DNA from: Pseudoclavibacter sp. RFBB5
GTDB taxonomy: Bacteria > Actinomycetota > Actinomycetes > Actinomycetales > Microbacteriaceae
DNA: 64,000 nucleotides
Direction of reading: 5' to 3'
Assembly: GCF_002931555.1 (NCBI RefSeq)
Contig: NZ_PSTZ01000006.1
Coordinates: 248,001-312,000 of the forward strand
In this document: positions 9,587-21,579 of the stretch, piece after piece
Layout: every line of letters starts with the position of its first letter
Numbering within the stretch: position 1 is the stretch's first letter
Notes under the pieces: model-generated
Database searches by the model: none
Told to the model about the DNA's origin: nothing
What the model saw: the letters and a program-made list of their open reading frames with translations, nothing else
Made by a program: the position numbers and the translations under genes

Positions 9587-10177
9587 CTAGAGCTTCGCGG
9601 CGATCCGCAGCACGGTGCCCCAGGTGCGGACCGTGGCCGGTCCGCTCGACGGGTCCGAGCTCTTCGGCCGGCCGAGGCGCTGCAGCACGGGCGACTGGAT
9701 CTGCCCGTTGGGGCAGGAGACGTAGATCTCGCGACCGTGCACGGCCCAGCGGTCGTCCTCGAGGTCGACGCCCTCGAGCGCGGCCGCGACGCGCTCCTCC
9801 GGTGGCTCCGCGCAGAACACGACGACGTAGCGGCTCGGATGCGGGTCGAGATGCCTGAACGGGTCCAGCTCGACCACCGCTCGCCACTCGACCGCGTCAC
9901 GCACGAGCGCCGGCACGTCGAGGTCGAAGGCAGCCGCTATCTCTGCGCGGAGCCTCGTCTCGAGTTCGGCGTTCGACTCCGCTGGCGGAGCGTTGAACAG
10001 CACGTTGCCCGTCTGCAGGATCGTCGCGAGACCGGTGTGCCCGGCGGCCTCGAGCGCGGCCTTGAGGTCCGCCATCGGGAGCTTCCGGTGCTGACCGAGG
10101 TTGATGCTCTGCAGCAGGGCGATACGACGAATCGACCCCCGCACCTCGGACGAGGATGCGGGGGTCGATGTCGGCAT
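9587..10177 (-). CDS. DUF1697 family protein
   Basis: A small cytoplasmic protein of unknown function in the DUF1697 family, recognised from the N-terminal RRIALLQSINLGQHRKLPMADLKAALE block. The later features FDLDVPALVR and GPATVRTWGTVLRIAAKL also fit. The family has no established reaction. ATG 10177 gives 196 residues. An internal GTG at 10144 gives 185 residues, starting close to the usual family N terminus. Neither start has a clear Shine-Dalgarno sequence. The 5' coding end coincides with the hairpin that should terminate the upstream rpsT, so expression may depend on readthrough. Start uncertain, family call firm. Confidence 0.78.
   Translation of the reverse strand: MPTSTPASSSEVRGSIRRIALLQSINLGQHRKLPMADLKAALEAAGHTGLATILQTGNVLFNAPPAESNAELETRLRAEIAAAFDLDVPALVRDAVEWRAVVELDPFRHLDPHPSRYVVVFCAEPPEERVAAALEGVDLEDDRWAVHGREIYVSCPNGQIQSPVLQRLGRPKSSDPSSGPATVRTWGTVLRIAAKL
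10131..10169 (-). terminator. Hairpin terminator of rpsT overlapping the DUF1697 start
   Basis: A stem of about 18 bp with one bulge (10131-10148 with 10151-10169) lies just after the rpsT stop, read on the minus strand. The arm continues as ATCGACCCCCGC. It overlaps the first codons of DUF1697. Confidence 0.65.
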
Positions 10178-10187
10178 GACGGGAGGC

Positions 10188-10448
10188 TTAGAGCGCTGCG
10201 ACCGTCTTGGCGATGGCCGACTTGCGGTTCGCTGCCTGGTTCTTGTGGATGACGCCCTTGGAGACGGCCTTGTCGAGCTTCTTGGCAGCGAAGGTGAGCG
10301 CGAGCTCAGCCTGCTCCTTGTTGCCCTCGGAGACAGCCGAACGCACGCGACGGATAGCCGTGCGGAGTTCGCTCTTGTAGGCGCGGTTGCGCTCGGTCGC
10401 CTTGCGGTTGGTGCCGATGCGCTTGATCTGCGACTTGATATTTGCCAC
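10188..10448 (-). CDS. rpsT: 30S ribosomal protein S20
   Basis: A small basic primary-binding protein of the 30S subunit, 86 residues, with the characteristic start [17 protein letters not shown] and a helical lysine- and alanine-rich body. It contacts the 5' domain and helix 44 of 16S rRNA. The start is GTG, preceded by AGAAAGAAG. A small hairpin in the leader (GCACGG at 10489-10494 with CCGTGC at 10502-10507 on the plus strand) could take part in autoregulation, which is known for S20 in other bacteria; that is only a suggestion here. A terminator-like hairpin follows the gene. Confidence 0.97.
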   Translation of the reverse strand: MANIKSQIKRIGTNRKATERNRAYKSELRTAIRRVRSAVSEGNKEQAELALTFAAKKLDKAVSKGVIHKNQAANRKSAIAKTVAAL

Positions 10449-10590
10449 GTTGCTTCTTTCTTACAGGAAGGTGTACTGGAACGGTGCCGCACGGAAGAGG
10501 GCCGTGCCGCCAATCCGCGCCGAGTGGGCGACGCGTAAGCCAAACAGAAACTCTACCAGGCTTCAGGCGACGTCGGTACCCGGCAGTGGT

Positions 10591-12192
<1,602 letters not shown>

Positions 12193-12301
12193 GCAGTGGT
12201 GCCTTCCTGGGCGTTCTCGGGCGGTGCGTGCCGCTGGCAGCGCGCGCGATCACCGGGCGATGAGCGGCGGACTCGCGGCTCATGGGAGGATAGGCGACAC
12301 C

Positions 12302-14146
12302 ATGTCACCACGCGCCTCCACTCCGCTCGAGCCGGCTCAGACCGACCCCGCCCGGATCCGCAATTTCTGCATCATCGCCCACATCGACCATGGCAAGTCC
12401 ACCTTGGCCGACCGGATGCTGCAGCTCACGGGCTCCGTCGATGAGCGCGCCATGCGTGCACAGTACCTCGACCGCATGGACATCGAGCGCGAGCGCGGCA
12501 TCACGATCAAGAGCCAGGCCGTGCGCATGCCGTGGGCCGTCGAGGGCGACACCTTCGCGCTGAACATGATCGACACGCCCGGCCACGTCGACTTCTCGTA
12601 TGAGGTCTCCCGCTCGCTCGCCGCCTGCGAGGGCGCCATCCTTCTTGTGGACGCCGCGCAGGGCATCGAGGCGCAGACGCTCGCGAACCTGTACCTGGCG
12701 ATGGAGAACGACCTGGAGATCATCCCGGTCCTCAACAAGATCGACCTGCCTGCCGCCGACCCCGACCGTTTCGCGGCCGAGATCGCGAACCTCATCGGCG
12801 GCGACCCCGACGACGTGCTGCGAGTGAGCGGCAAGACGGGCATGGGCGTCGAGGAGCTCCTCGACCGAGTCGTCGAGCGCATCCCAGCCCCCGTCGGGGT
12901 GGCGGATGCACCGGCGCGCGCGATGATCTTCGACTCGGTCTACGACGCCTACCGCGGCGTCGTCACCTACGTCCGTGTCGTCGACGGCGAGCTCAAGGCC
13001 CGCGACAAGATCAAGATGATGTCGACCGGCTCCACGCACGAGATGCTCGAGATCGGCGTCTCGTCGCCAGAGCCCACCGTGGCCAAGGGCCTCGGCGTCG
13101 GCGAGGTCGGCTATCTCATCACGGGCGTCAAGGACGTCCGTCTCTCGAAGGTCGGCGACACCGTCACGGGGAGCACGCGGCCGTCCGAGGACCCGCTGCC
13201 CGGTTACACCGAGCCGAAGCCCATGGTCTTCTCCGGCCTCTACCCGATCGACGCCGGCGACTACCCGGAGCTGCGTGAGGCGCTTGACAAGCTCAAGCTC
13301 TCCGACGCCGCCCTCAACTACGAGCCGGAGACGTCCGTCGCGCTCGGCTTCGGCTTCCGCGTCGGCTTCCTCGGCCTCCTCCACCTGGAGATCGTCACCG
13401 AGCGCCTCATGCGCGAGTTCGACCTCGACCTCATCACGACCGCGCCGTCGGTCGTCTACGAGGTCAAGACGGAGGACAAGCAGCTCCACACGGTCACGAA
13501 CCCGAGCGAGTACCCGGAGGGCAAGATCCTCGAGGTCCGCGAGCCGATGATGCGCGCGGCGATCCTCGCGCCGAAGGACTACGTCGGCAAGATCATGGAG
13601 CTCTGCGAGGGCAAGCGCGGAACGCTCATCAGCATGGACTACCTCAGCGAGGAGCGCGTCGAGTTGCGCTACTCGATGCCGCTCGGCGAGATCGTGTTCG
13701 ACTTCTTCGACCAGCTGAAGAGCCGGACGCAGGGGTACGCCTCCCTCGACTACGAGCCCATGGGCGACCAGGTCGCCGACCTCGTGAAGGTCGACATCCT
13801 CCTGCAGGGTGAGCGCGTCGACGCGTTCAGCGCCGTCATCCACAAGGACAAGGCGTACGCCTACGGGCTCCTCATGACCGAGCGCCTGCGCAAGCTCATC
13901 CCGCGCCAGCAGTTCGAGGTGCCGATCCAGGCAGCGATCGGCGCCCGCATCATCGCCCGCGAGACCATCCGCGCCATCCGCAAGGACGTGCTGGCCAAGT
14001 GCTACGGCGGCGACATCTCGCGAAAGCGCAAGCTGCTCGAGAAGCAGAAGGCCGGCAAGAAGCGCATGAAGATGGTCGGCCGCGTGGAAGTGCCGCAGGA
14101 GGCGTTCATCGCCGCCCTGAGCGGCGATGTCGAGAAGAAGAAGTAG
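12302..14146 (+). CDS. lepA: Elongation factor 4 (LepA), ribosome-associated GTPase
   Basis: A translational GTPase of 614 residues that back-translocates or remodels ribosomes and affects 30S assembly. The G1 motif HIDHGKST is near residue 28. The switch sequence RERGITIK, the G3 motif DTPGHVDF and the G4 motif NKID follow, then EF-G-like domains II, III and V and the LepA-specific C-terminal domain ending in a Lys/Arg-rich tail. The ATG chosen starts immediately before the conserved [15 protein letters not shown]; the frame is open farther upstream, but that extension runs across the intergenic region and is unlike LepA. An imperfect -10 (TAGGCG) lies 5 nt before the ATG, and a GGAGG occurs a little farther up. 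Confidence 0.96.
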   Translation: MSPRASTPLEPAQTDPARIRNFCIIAHIDHGKSTLADRMLQLTGSVDERAMRAQYLDRMDIERERGITIKSQAVRMPWAVEGDTFALNMIDTPGHVDFSYEVSRSLAACEGAILLVDAAQGIEAQTLANLYLAMENDLEIIPVLNKIDLPAADPDRFAAEIANLIGGDPDDVLRVSGKTGMGVEELLDRVVERIPAPVGVADAPARAMIFDSVYDAYRGVVTYVRVVDGELKARDKIKMMSTGSTHEMLEIGVSSPEPTVAKGLGVGEVGYLITGVKDVRLSKVGDTVTGSTRPSEDPLPGYTEPKPMVFSGLYPIDAGDYPELREALDKLKLSDAALNYEPETSVALGFGFRVGFLGLLHLEIVTERLMREFDLDLITTAPSVVYEVKTEDKQLHTVTNPSEYPEGKILEVREPMMRAAILAPKDYVGKIMELCEGKRGTLISMDYLSEERVELRYSMPLGEIVFDFFDQLKSRTQGYASLDYEPMGDQVADLVKVDILLQGERVDAFSAVIHKDKAYAYGLLMTERLRKLIPRQQFEVPIQAAIGARIIARETIRAIRKDVLAKCYGGDISRKRKLLEKQKAGKKRMKMVGRVEVPQEAFIAALSGDVEKKK

Positions 14147-14192
14147 CAAGAAGACGCAGTCTTTACCTAGTGGAAGTAGCCTGAGAGACGTG

Positions 14193-15167
14193 ATGGAACA
14201 GGACAACCCTTTCGGCCAGGTGCTCGTCGCACTCGTGACCCCGATGACGCACGACGGAGAAGTCGATTGGGCGGGCGTCGAGAAGCACATCGACGACGTC
14301 ATCTCGGCTGGCGCTGACGGCATCGTCGTCACCGGGACGACCGGCGAGACGTCGACGCTCACCGACGCCGAGAAGCTCAAGCTCGTCGTCGTCGGCAAGG
14401 AGGTCTCGGCAGGGCGCGCCAAGATCATCACCGGTGGCCCGTCGAACGAGACCGCGCACGCCATCCAGCTCGCCAAGCAGTCGGCGGATGCGGGTGCCGA
14501 CGGCGTCATGGCCGTCACCCCGTACTACAACAAGCCGACGCAGGCGGGTGTGCTCACGCACTTCCGCATGATCGCGGACGCGACCGACCTGCCGCTCATC
14601 CTCTACGACATCCCGGGCCGCACCGGCATCCCGATCACGTACGAGACGATCCTGCGCCTCGCGAAGCACCCGAACATCATCGCGGTGAAGGACGCCAAGG
14701 GCGACCTCGCCCAGGTGTCGCGTGTGCTCAACCAGACGGAGCTGCTCTACTTCTCGGGCGACGACGCCAACACGCTGCCGCTCCTCTCGATCGGCGCGAC
14801 CGGCCTCATCGGCGTGACCGCGAACATCGCGTCGCAGCCGTACCGCACGATGGTCGACGCCGTCAACGCGGGCGACCTCCGGACGGCGACGGATGCGCAC
14901 AAGCGCCTCGAGCCGCTCGTCCGGGCCACCATGACCCACGTTCCGGGCACCGTGGCGACCAAGTACATCCTGCACGGCCTCGGCCGTATCCAGTCCCCGC
15001 GAGTCCGGTTGCCGCTTGTCGGTCCGGAGGAGTGGGAAGCCGCCCTCATCGAGGACGAGCTCGACCTGGTTCGCGACGTCGAAGGCGCGAGCTTCACGAA
15101 CTTCCGGCCTGACCGCAACGCGGCCGCGGGTGGTGCGCTCCCGCGCATCCCAGGCACAACCCGCTGA
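14193..15167 (+). CDS. dapA: 4-hydroxy-tetrahydrodipicolinate synthase
   Basis: Condenses pyruvate with aspartate semialdehyde, the first committed step to diaminopimelate and lysine. The 324-residue TIM-barrel protein carries GTTGETSTL (about residue 46), the catalytic tyrosine region PYYNKP and the Schiff-base lysine in AVKDAKGD (near residue 166). ATG 14193 is chosen; GTG 14190 immediately upstream is equally possible, with GTGGAAG as ribosome binding site. The gene lies 46 bp after lepA and 45 bp before rnj. The dapA-rnj-ftsK order is common in Gram-positive bacteria. dapF, another gene of this pathway, is also in the window. Confidence 0.95.
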   Translation: MEQDNPFGQVLVALVTPMTHDGEVDWAGVEKHIDDVISAGADGIVVTGTTGETSTLTDAEKLKLVVVGKEVSAGRAKIITGGPSNETAHAIQLAKQSADAGADGVMAVTPYYNKPTQAGVLTHFRMIADATDLPLILYDIPGRTGIPITYETILRLAKHPNIIAVKDAKGDLAQVSRVLNQTELLYFSGDDANTLPLLSIGATGLIGVTANIASQPYRTMVDAVNAGDLRTATDAHKRLEPLVRATMTHVPGTVATKYILHGLGRIQSPRVRLPLVGPEEWEAALIEDELDLVRDVEGASFTNFRPDRNAAAGGALPRIPGTTR

Positions 15168-15212
15168 TTCGACCATCTCACCAGCGGCAACGCTGACTTC
15201 TCTAAGGCTCAT

Positions 15213-16886
15213 ATGACAAAGACCGAACACCTTCCCAAGCTCGCTGCAGGCTCCATGCGGATCATCCCGCTCGGAGGCCTGGGCGAGGTCGGCCGCAACA
15301 TGGCGACGTTCGAGATCGACGGGAAGATCCTCATCGTCGACTGCGGCGTGCTCTTCCCCGAAGAGACGCAGCCCGGCGTCGACCTGATCCTCCCGGACTT
15401 CGACTCGATCCGCGCTCGTCTGGACGACGTCGTCGGCATCGTGCTGACCCACGGCCACGAGGACCACATCGGAGCGGTGCCGTACATCCTCCGCCTCAAG
15501 CCGGACATCCCACTCATCGGCTCGACGCTGACGCTCGCGCTCGTCGAGGCGAAGCTCAAAGAGCACCGCATCAAGCCGTACACGCTCACGGTGGCGGAGG
15601 GGCAGGTCGAGGAGCTCGGCCCGTTCTCGCTCGAGTTCGTGGCCGTCAACCACTCGATCCCGGATGCGCTCGCCGTGCACATCACGACGGACGCGGGCAC
15701 CGTGCTCCACACGGGCGACTTCAAGATGGACCAGCTGCCGCTCGACGGTCGCTTGACGGACCTCCGCGCGTTCGCGCGACTCGGCGAAGAGGGCATCGAC
15801 CTCTTCATGGCCGACTCCACGAACGCCGAGGTTCCGGGCTTCACGCCGACGGAGCGCAACATCGGCCCGGTCATCGAGGACGTGATCTCGCGCACCAAGG
15901 GCAAGGTCGTCGTCGCGAGCTTCTCGAGCCACGTGCACCGCGTGCAGCAGGTCATCGACGCGGCGGCGGCCAACGGTCGCCGCGTCGCGCTCATGGGGCG
16001 TTCCATGGTGCGCAACATGGGCATCGCGTCCGAGCTCGGCTACCTCAACGTGCCGCAGGGTGTGCTCATCGACCACAAGAAGGCGCTGAAGCTCCCCGAC
16101 AACGAGATCGTCTTCATGTCGACGGGGTCGCAGGGCGAGCCGATGGCTGTCCTCAGTCGCATCGCGTCGAAGACGCACGCCATCGAGGTGGGGGAGGACG
16201 ACACCGTCATCCTCGCCTCGAGCCTCATCCCGGGCAACGAGAACTCGGTGTTCCGCGTCATCAACGCGCTCATCAAGCTCGGCGCGAACGTCGTGCACAA
16301 GGCCAACGCCAACGTCCACGTCTCGGGCCACGCCGCGGCGGGCGAGCTGCTCTACTGCTACAACATCCTGCAGCCGCGTCAGGTCATGCCCGTGCATGGT
16401 GAGATCCGTCATCTCGTCGCCAACGCCGAGATCGCGAAGAAGTCCGGCATCGCCGACGAGAACGTGCTGATCGTCGAGAACGGTGCCGTCATCGACATGA
16501 AGGACGGCGTCGCTCGTCAGGTCGCCCAGCTCGACATCGGCTTCATCTACGTCGACGGCTCGACCGTCGGGACGATCACCGACGCGGACCTCAAGGACCG
16601 CCGCATCCTCGCTGAAGAAGGATTCATCTCCATCTTCACCGTGGTCGAGGCGGCGACAGGCAACATCCTCGTCGGACCTGAGATCCACGCGCGAGGCTTC
16701 GCTCCGGATGAGGCTGTCTTCGACGACATCATCCCCGGCATCCAGAAGGCGCTCAAGGAGGCCGTCGAGGCAGGCAACTCGAACTCCTACCAGCTCTCGC
16801 AGGTCGTGCGTCGCACGATCGGCCGCTGGGTCAACACGAAGCACCGCCGTCACCCGATGATCATCCCGGTGGTCATCGAAGCCTGA
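15213..16886 (+). CDS. rnj: Ribonuclease J
   Basis: A metallo-beta-lactamase/beta-CASP ribonuclease with 5'-exo- and endonuclease activity in mRNA decay and rRNA maturation; 557 residues. The metal-binding motif HGHEDHIGA lies near residue 80, with later ligands in HTGDFKMD and the beta-CASP segment around [11 protein letters not shown]-terminal domain follows after about residue 450. The start ATG follows a TCTAAGGCTCAT context with a weak Shine-Dalgarno sequence. The position between dapA and ftsK matches many actinobacteria. A hairpin (16902-16919) follows the stop. Confidence 0.95.
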   Translation: MTKTEHLPKLAAGSMRIIPLGGLGEVGRNMATFEIDGKILIVDCGVLFPEETQPGVDLILPDFDSIRARLDDVVGIVLTHGHEDHIGAVPYILRLKPDIPLIGSTLTLALVEAKLKEHRIKPYTLTVAEGQVEELGPFSLEFVAVNHSIPDALAVHITTDAGTVLHTGDFKMDQLPLDGRLTDLRAFARLGEEGIDLFMADSTNAEVPGFTPTERNIGPVIEDVISRTKGKVVVASFSSHVHRVQQVIDAAAANGRRVALMGRSMVRNMGIASELGYLNVPQGVLIDHKKALKLPDNEIVFMSTGSQGEPMAVLSRIASKTHAIEVGEDDTVILASSLIPGNENSVFRVINALIKLGANVVHKANANVHVSGHAAAGELLYCYNILQPRQVMPVHGEIRHLVANAEIAKKSGIADENVLIVENGAVIDMKDGVARQVAQLDIGFIYVDGSTVGTITDADLKDRRILAEEGFISIFTVVEAATGNILVGPEIHARGFAPDEAVFDDIIPGIQKALKEAVEAGNSNSYQLSQVVRRTIGRWVNTKHRRHPMIIPVVIEA

Positions 16887-16901
16887 CGTCATGCTCCGGG
16901 G

Positions 16902-16919
16902 GCCGCCGATCTCGGCGGC
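16902..16919 (+). terminator. Possible hairpin terminator of rnj
   Basis: GCCGCCGA pairs with TCGGCGGC around a 2-nt loop, 15 bp after the rnj stop. It is followed by TCTC rather than a U-run. Confidence 0.4.
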
Positions 16920-16958
16920 TCTCGGGGCGTCATCCTCGATCCTGTCGGTGGCCGCAGG

Positions 16959-16964
16959 TACCTT
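16959..16964 (+). promoter_or_regulatory. -10 element for ftsK (leaderless)
   Basis: TACCTT ends 7 nt before the ftsK ATG, and no Shine-Dalgarno sequence is visible. It supports the ATG at 16972 over upstream in-frame alternatives. Confidence 0.5.
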
Positions 16965-16971
16965 GGGCACC

Positions 16972-19827
16972 ATGGCCACAACCTCGTCCAACACGAAGCG
17001 AACCCCCGCGCCCAAGAAGCGGGCGAGCGCGGCAGCTGCCAAGGCTCCGGTGGAGACCGAGAAGCCTGGCATCGCCACCCGCGCCTGGATGGCAGCGGCG
17101 AACGTCGCGGGGCAGACAGCTCGTGCGTTGGGGCCCGAGACGCTTGAGAAGGATCAGCGGCGCGACGGATTCCCGTTCCTGCTCTTCCTGCTCGCGGTCA
17201 TCGGCGGCGTGGTCGTCTGGTTCTTCCCGGGCAACGGCGTCGCCATGGGACTGAACACCTACACGTTCGGGGCGCTCTTCGGCCGCATCTCCTATGCCCT
17301 TCCGGTGGTGCTGGCCTTCTTCGCGCTGTGGCTCTTCCGGCACCCTTCGTCGGTCAGCGATAACGGACGCATCGGGGTCGGCCTGTTCCTCGGCCTGGTG
17401 TCGAGCTCCGCGATCTGCCACGTCATCGCGGACAACCCTGACCCTGCCAATGGCATGCCGGAGCTCGCTCTCGGCGGTGGAGTCTTCGGGTGGCTGCTTG
17501 GTGGCACCCTCGGGGTCATCATCACCCCGATCGGCGCGGCCATCGTCGCCGGCCTGCTTGTTCTGCTCTCGGTCTTCATCATCACGAAGACGCCACCGCA
17601 CAAGGTCGTCTCTCGACTGCGTGAGCTCTGGGAGTGGATGTTCGGCATCGACGAGGAGTCCGCGGCGCACGCACGCTCCGCGAAGCCTGGCAAGGCAGTC
17701 GGTGCTGACGACGAGAGCCTGCTCGGTGACGACGACCGCTCGCGTTCCGCCGACGCCGAGCGACTTCCCTGGTGGCGCCGGAACGAGTCCGGCCGTGAAG
17801 ACGACGTCGACTACGAGGAGCAGCCGTACGAGACGGCGGTCGCCGACACCAAGAAGCACGAGCACCACCGCATCGATCCCGAGGCGACGACGACCGTGCT
17901 GCGAGGGCTCACCTCGGAAGATCCCGACAACGCCGTCACCGGACCGCAGCCCACCGCGGTGCTCCCTGGCCTGCGTATGGACGATGCGACCGATGTCATC
18001 GACGTCGCCGATCCCACCCTCTTCTCCGCGACCGGCATCCAGGACGACTCGACGCCGACCGACCCGGACGAGTTCGCCGACCTCTTCGGGGCGCCGGCGG
18101 CTTCTGCGGCGGCCGTCGTGACGACCCCGTCCCCGGAGGCTGCGCCCGCAGCCGCGGATGATGACGGTGAGCAGTGGGACTCCCGCGACGCCCACTCGTC
18201 CGGCCAGGGGTACAGCCTCCCAGTGCAGTCGATGCTGTCCAGGGGTGCGCCCGCGCTGGCCCGCACCGAGGCGAACGACCTCATCGTGGAAGCGCTGAAC
18301 TCCACCTTCGCTCAGTTCAAGGTCGACGCCAAGGTGACCGGCTTCTCGAGGGGCCCGACGGTGACGCGCTACGAGGTCGAGGTGGCCCCCGGCGTCAAGG
18401 TCGAGCGAGTCACGCAGCTCTCGAACAACATCGCGTACGCGGTCAAGAGCAATCAGGTGCGCATCCTGTCTCCGATCCCCGGCAAGAGCGCCATCGGCGT
18501 CGAGATCCCCAACTCCGACCGCGAGGTCGTGTCCCTGGGTGACGTCCTCCAGTCGCCCGAGTCGATCGCCGCCAGGCACCCCATGACGATCGGCGTCGGC
18601 AAGGACGTCGAGGGCGGCTTCGTGCTCGCCAACCTCGCGAAGATGCCGCACCTTCTCGTGGCTGGTGCCACGGGAGCCGGAAAGTCGAGCTTCGTCAACT
18701 CGATGATCGTGTCGCTCCTGATGCGGGCGACGCCTGCCGAGGTGCGCATGGTGCTCGTCGACCCGAAGCGGGTCGAGCTGACCCCGTACAGTGGCGTCCC
18801 CCACCTCATCACGCCCATCATCACGAACCCCAAGAAGGCAGCGGAGGCGCTGCAGTGGGTCGTGAAGGAGATGGAGATGCGCTACGACGATCTGGAGAGC
18901 TTCGGCTACCGGCACGTCGACGACTTCAACGCTGCGATCCGCTCCGGCGGCATCATCCTGCCTGAAGGGTCGAAGCGAAAGCTCAAGCCCTACCCGTATC
19001 TGCTCGTCGTGGTCGACGAGCTCGCCGAGCTCATGATGGTCGCCCCTCGCGACGTCGAGGACTCCATCGTCCGTATCACCCAGCTCGCCCGCGCCGCGGG
19101 AATCCACCTCGTGCTCGCCACGCAGCGTCCGAGCGTCGACGTCGTCACGGGACTCATCAAGGCCAACGTGCCGAGCCGCCTCGCGTTCGCCGTGACCAGC
19201 TCCACCGACTCACGCGTCATCCTCGACCAGGTCGGTGCCGAGTCGCTCATCGGGCAGGGTGACGCGCTCTTCCTGCCGTCTGGGGCGAACAAGGCCGCTC
19301 GAGTGCAAGGAGCGTGGGTCAACGACAAAGAGATCATGGAGATCGTCGCTCACGTCAAGCGTCAGGCGCAGCCCGAGTACCGGGCCGACGTGGCGCAGGT
19401 CGTGGAGAAGAAGGAGATCGACGCCGACATCGGGGACGACCTCGAGCTGCTGCTCGCGGCGGCGGAGCTCGTCGTGAACTCGCAGTTCGGCTCGACCTCG
19501 ATGCTGCAGCGCAAGCTGCGCGTCGGCTTCGCCAAGGCCGGACGCCTCATGGACCTGATGGAGTCCCGCGAGATCGTCGGGCCATCGGAGGGCTCGAAGG
19601 CCCGCGACGTGCTCGTCACGGCCGAAGAGCTGCCCGGTGTTCTCGCGCGCATCCGTGGACAGGACCCGGCCATGAGTGCCGCCGCGCCGGCGGCCGCAGC
19701 GCCCCTGGCCGAGCCTGACGGCATGGCTGCGTCGTTCGACGCAGTCGCCGCCCAATACGATGGGCTTGAAGAAGTCGAAGGCGAGAGCGGCGACGAAGAC
19801 GCCTGGGGTCTGACGGGGCGCGACTAG
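16972..19827 (+). CDS. ftsK: DNA translocase FtsK/SpoIIIE
   Basis: Pumps chromosomal DNA through the division septum and helps resolve chromosome dimers; 951 residues. The N terminus is basic. Four or five membrane helices lie at about residues 65-215, and an acidic, Pro/Thr-rich linker at about 220-440. The motor domain follows, with Walker [10 protein letters not shown] (near 564) and Walker [13 protein letters not shown]. The C-terminal gamma winged-helix domain (about 825-890, [18 protein letters not shown]) reads KOPS-type sequences. The upstream frame is open, but ATG 16972 is preferred because a -10 element sits 7 nt before it. An acidic C-terminal tail ends the protein. pgsA follows after 14 bp. 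Confidence 0.95.
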   Translation: MATTSSNTKRTPAPKKRASAAAAKAPVETEKPGIATRAWMAAANVAGQTARALGPETLEKDQRRDGFPFLLFLLAVIGGVVVWFFPGNGVAMGLNTYTFGALFGRISYALPVVLAFFALWLFRHPSSVSDNGRIGVGLFLGLVSSSAICHVIADNPDPANGMPELALGGGVFGWLLGGTLGVIITPIGAAIVAGLLVLLSVFIITKTPPHKVVSRLRELWEWMFGIDEESAAHARSAKPGKAVGADDESLLGDDDRSRSADAERLPWWRRNESGREDDVDYEEQPYETAVADTKKHEHHRIDPEATTTVLRGLTSEDPDNAVTGPQPTAVLPGLRMDDATDVIDVADPTLFSATGIQDDSTPTDPDEFADLFGAPAASAAAVVTTPSPEAAPAAADDDGEQWDSRDAHSSGQGYSLPVQSMLSRGAPALARTEANDLIVEALNSTFAQFKVDAKVTGFSRGPTVTRYEVEVAPGVKVERVTQLSNNIAYAVKSNQVRILSPIPGKSAIGVEIPNSDREVVSLGDVLQSPESIAARHPMTIGVGKDVEGGFVLANLAKMPHLLVAGATGAGKSSFVNSMIVSLLMRATPAEVRMVLVDPKRVELTPYSGVPHLITPIITNPKKAAEALQWVVKEMEMRYDDLESFGYRHVDDFNAAIRSGGIILPEGSKRKLKPYPYLLVVVDELAELMMVAPRDVEDSIVRITQLARAAGIHLVLATQRPSVDVVTGLIKANVPSRLAFAVTSSTDSRVILDQVGAESLIGQGDALFLPSGANKAARVQGAWVNDKEIMEIVAHVKRQAQPEYRADVAQVVEKKEIDADIGDDLELLLAAAELVVNSQFGSTSMLQRKLRVGFAKAGRLMDLMESREIVGPSEGSKARDVLVTAEELPGVLARIRGQDPAMSAAAPAAAAPLAEPDGMAASFDAVAAQYDGLEEVEGESGDEDAWGLTGRD

Positions 19828-19841
19828 CGAGAGGCAGCACC

Positions 19842-20471
19842 ATGACCGGTCGAATACTCCGTGGAGGCGACGGGCCGGTGAGCAACTGGTGCGTGCCGAA
19901 CCTCATCACGATCGCGCGCATCCTGCTGGTGCCCGTCTTCGTGTGGTTCCTCCTGCTGGACGGCAACACCGATGGTGCCTGGCGCTGGGCGGCCGCCGTG
20001 CTGTTCATTGTGGCCATCGCGACCGACAGCCTTGACGGGCACATCGCCCGCAGCCGGAACCTCATCACGGACCTCGGCAAGCTCCTCGACCCCATCGCCG
20101 ACAAGGCGCTCACCGGCACCGCGCTGGTGATGCTCTCCGTGCTCGGCGAGCTCCCGTGGTGGGTGACGATCATCATCCTCGTGCGCGAGCTGGGTATCAC
20201 CTTCTGGCGACTGGCGGTCGCCAAGAAGCGCGTCCTGCCGGCCGGGCGGGGCGGCAAGCTCAAGACGCTTGTCCAGGCGTTCGCCATCTCGCTCGCGCTG
20301 CTCCCGCTCTGGGCCGTCTTCGGGGACTGGGTGCACTGGGTCAACATCGTCTTCATGTCGGCGGCGTTCATCCTCACCGTGTGGTCCGGGATCGACTACC
20401 TCTGGCAGGCCTACCGGCCGCAGAACAAGAAAACGCCCGAGCTTCGGGCCGACGACGGGACCCAGCGATGA
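19842..20471 (+). CDS. pgsA: CDP-diacylglycerol-glycerol-3-phosphate 3-phosphatidyltransferase
   Basis: Makes phosphatidylglycerol phosphate from CDP-diacylglycerol and glycerol 3-phosphate in the membrane; 209 residues with about four to five membrane helices. The CDP-alcohol phosphotransferase signature D-G-x2-A-R-x8-G-x3-D-x3-D is present (DSLDGHIAR ... GKLLDPIAD, from about residue 62). ATG 19842 has a GAGAGG ribosome binding site; a GTG at 19878 directly before NWCVPNLIT is a possible shorter start. It lies 14 bp after ftsK and overlaps the next gene by ATGA. The pgsA-cinA-clgR-recA order is typical of actinobacteria. Confidence 0.93.
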   Translation: MTGRILRGGDGPVSNWCVPNLITIARILLVPVFVWFLLLDGNTDGAWRWAAAVLFIVAIATDSLDGHIARSRNLITDLGKLLDPIADKALTGTALVMLSVLGELPWWVTIIILVRELGITFWRLAVAKKRVLPAGRGGKLKTLVQAFAISLALLPLWAVFGDWVHWVNIVFMSAAFILTVWSGIDYLWQAYRPQNKKTPELRADDGTQR

Positions 20472-21007
20472 CCGGCGGAATCACCCCAGCACTGCCGCAG
20501 ACGATCGAGCTGGGGCGGGTGCTGCTCGAGGCCGGCCTCAGCATCGGCGTCGCCGAGTCCCTCACCGGAGGCGCACTCGTCGCAGAGCTCGTCAAGATCC
20601 CTGGCATCTCCGCATCGCTCGCGGGCGGCATCGTCGCCTACCGCACCGAGCTCAAGCACTCGCTGCTCGGGGTCGACGAGGACCTCCTGGCCGAGCGGGG
20701 ACCGGTCGACTCTGATGTCGCCGCCGCCATGGCACTCGGCGCGCGGACCGCTCTTGCCGCTGGTCGTGGCGAGCGCCTCGACATCGGACTCTCGACCACG
20801 GGCGTCGCAGGCCCGCAGGCGCAGGCCGGCCGAGCTCCCGGCGTGGTCTTCGTCGGCATCTCCTCGCTCTTCGGCGACAAGGTCGTCGAACTCGACTTCT
20901 CTTCGCTGGTCCGTCTCGACGACCCCGCCGGCAGCCGTCAGCGGGTCCGCGGCGCCACCGTCGAGGCAGCCGTTCACAACGTGCTGGAAATGCTCGTGGA
21001 ACACTGA
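20468..21007 (+). CDS. CinA C-terminal-type nicotinamide-nucleotide amidohydrolase
   Basis: A 179-residue single-domain protein equal to the C-terminal domain of CinA (PncC family), which deamidates nicotinamide mononucleotide in pyridine nucleotide recycling. Recognised from SIGVAESLTGGALVAELV, GGIVAYRTELKHSLLGV and STTGVAGPQ. The N-terminal CinA (MoCF-like) domain is absent, which is normal for stand-alone PncC-type proteins. The start overlaps the pgsA stop by 4 bp. Substrate assignment is by family, not by evidence in this sequence. Confidence 0.88.
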   Translation: MTGGITPALPQTIELGRVLLEAGLSIGVAESLTGGALVAELVKIPGISASLAGGIVAYRTELKHSLLGVDEDLLAERGPVDSDVAAAMALGARTALAAGRGERLDIGLSTTGVAGPQAQAGRAPGVVFVGISSLFGDKVVELDFSSLVRLDDPAGSRQRVRGATVEAAVHNVLEMLVEH

Positions 21008-21037
21008 CGCGGTATCGTGAGCGAAGCTTCCTCGAAG

Positions 21038-21058
21038 GTTGAGTCGAATCGCCTCAAC
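21038..21058. promoter_or_regulatory. Inverted repeat upstream of the ClgR-like gene
   Basis: GTTGAG and CTCAAC flank a 9-nt centre in the 170-bp AT-richer region before the regulator gene. It could be an operator or the terminator hairpin of the preceding cinA-type gene. Confidence 0.35.
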
Positions 21059-21177
21059 ATTCGGCTTTCTTTCAGGAATACCATCGATGTTTGCTTGGTT
21101 GTTCTCAGCGTGACGAAGTCTCCACGAAGTCTCGTAAGTTACAGTTCTTGGCATACGGCAGTAAGGAGGACCCCGCT

Positions 21178-21489
21178 ATGGTCCTAGCGCGTCAAGAGAT
21201 CGGTGAAGTCCTGCGCGATGTGCGCCTGCGTAAGGGGCACACGCTCCGGCAGGTCGCGGGTCGCGCCTCGGTTGCACTCGGCTACCTGAGTGAGGTCGAG
21301 CGCGGGCAGAAGGAAGCCTCGAGCGAGATCCTCGCGTCGGTGGCGGAAGCCCTCGAGACCCCCCTCTCAACCATCTATCGCGAAGTGGGCGACCGTCTGG
21401 CCGTCCACGAACGCTTCGACACGAGCATCCCGGACACCGTTCCGGACGACCTCCTGCTCGGAGTTCGCAAGCCACTCGTCACGCGTTAG
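21178..21489 (+). CDS. clgR: ClgR-like helix-turn-helix transcriptional regulator
   Basis: An XRE-family DNA-binding protein of 103 residues. The helix-turn-helix covers about residues 5-62 (RQEIGEVLRDVRLRKG ... SVALGYLSEVERGQKEASSE), and the C terminus ends LLGVRKPLVTR. Its location just before recA and the E-R-G-Q-K-E-A-S-S-E recognition region match ClgR, which in corynebacteria, streptomycetes and mycobacteria activates clp protease genes and DNA repair genes including recA. A strong ribosome binding site (AAGGAGGA) fixes ATG 21178; the open frame upstream is not needed. The ClgR name is by family and position. Confidence 0.85.
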   Translation: MVLARQEIGEVLRDVRLRKGHTLRQVAGRASVALGYLSEVERGQKEASSEILASVAEALETPLSTIYREVGDRLAVHERFDTSIPDTVPDDLLLGVRKPLVTR

Positions 21490-21567
21490 CGCGACGCTCT
21501 CGCAGGGTTCTCCTGGTCGAGAGAAGCGACCGACGGCGCCGCAGCATCAGCTGCGGCGCCGTCGGCG

Positions 21568-21573
21568 TACGCT
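21568..21573 (+). promoter_or_regulatory. -10 element for the DUF3046 gene (leaderless)
   Basis: TACGCT is separated from the ATG by exactly 6 nt (TGGGGG). Confidence 0.45.
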
Positions 21574-21579
21574 TGGGGG

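Noticed and set aside
12305-14518. 737-codon minus-strand open frame opposite lepA
   Set aside because: A shadow of lepA with repetitive acidic and hydrophobic composition and no recognisable domain.
14163-17078. 971-codon open frame on the minus strand across dapA and rnj
   Set aside because: It is the antisense shadow of well-identified genes; its Arg/Asp/Val/Leu-rich, low-complexity product is typical of reverse frames in high-GC DNA.
16930-19107. 725-codon minus-strand open frame opposite ftsK
   Set aside because: A shadow frame; ftsK on the plus strand has all expected motifs.
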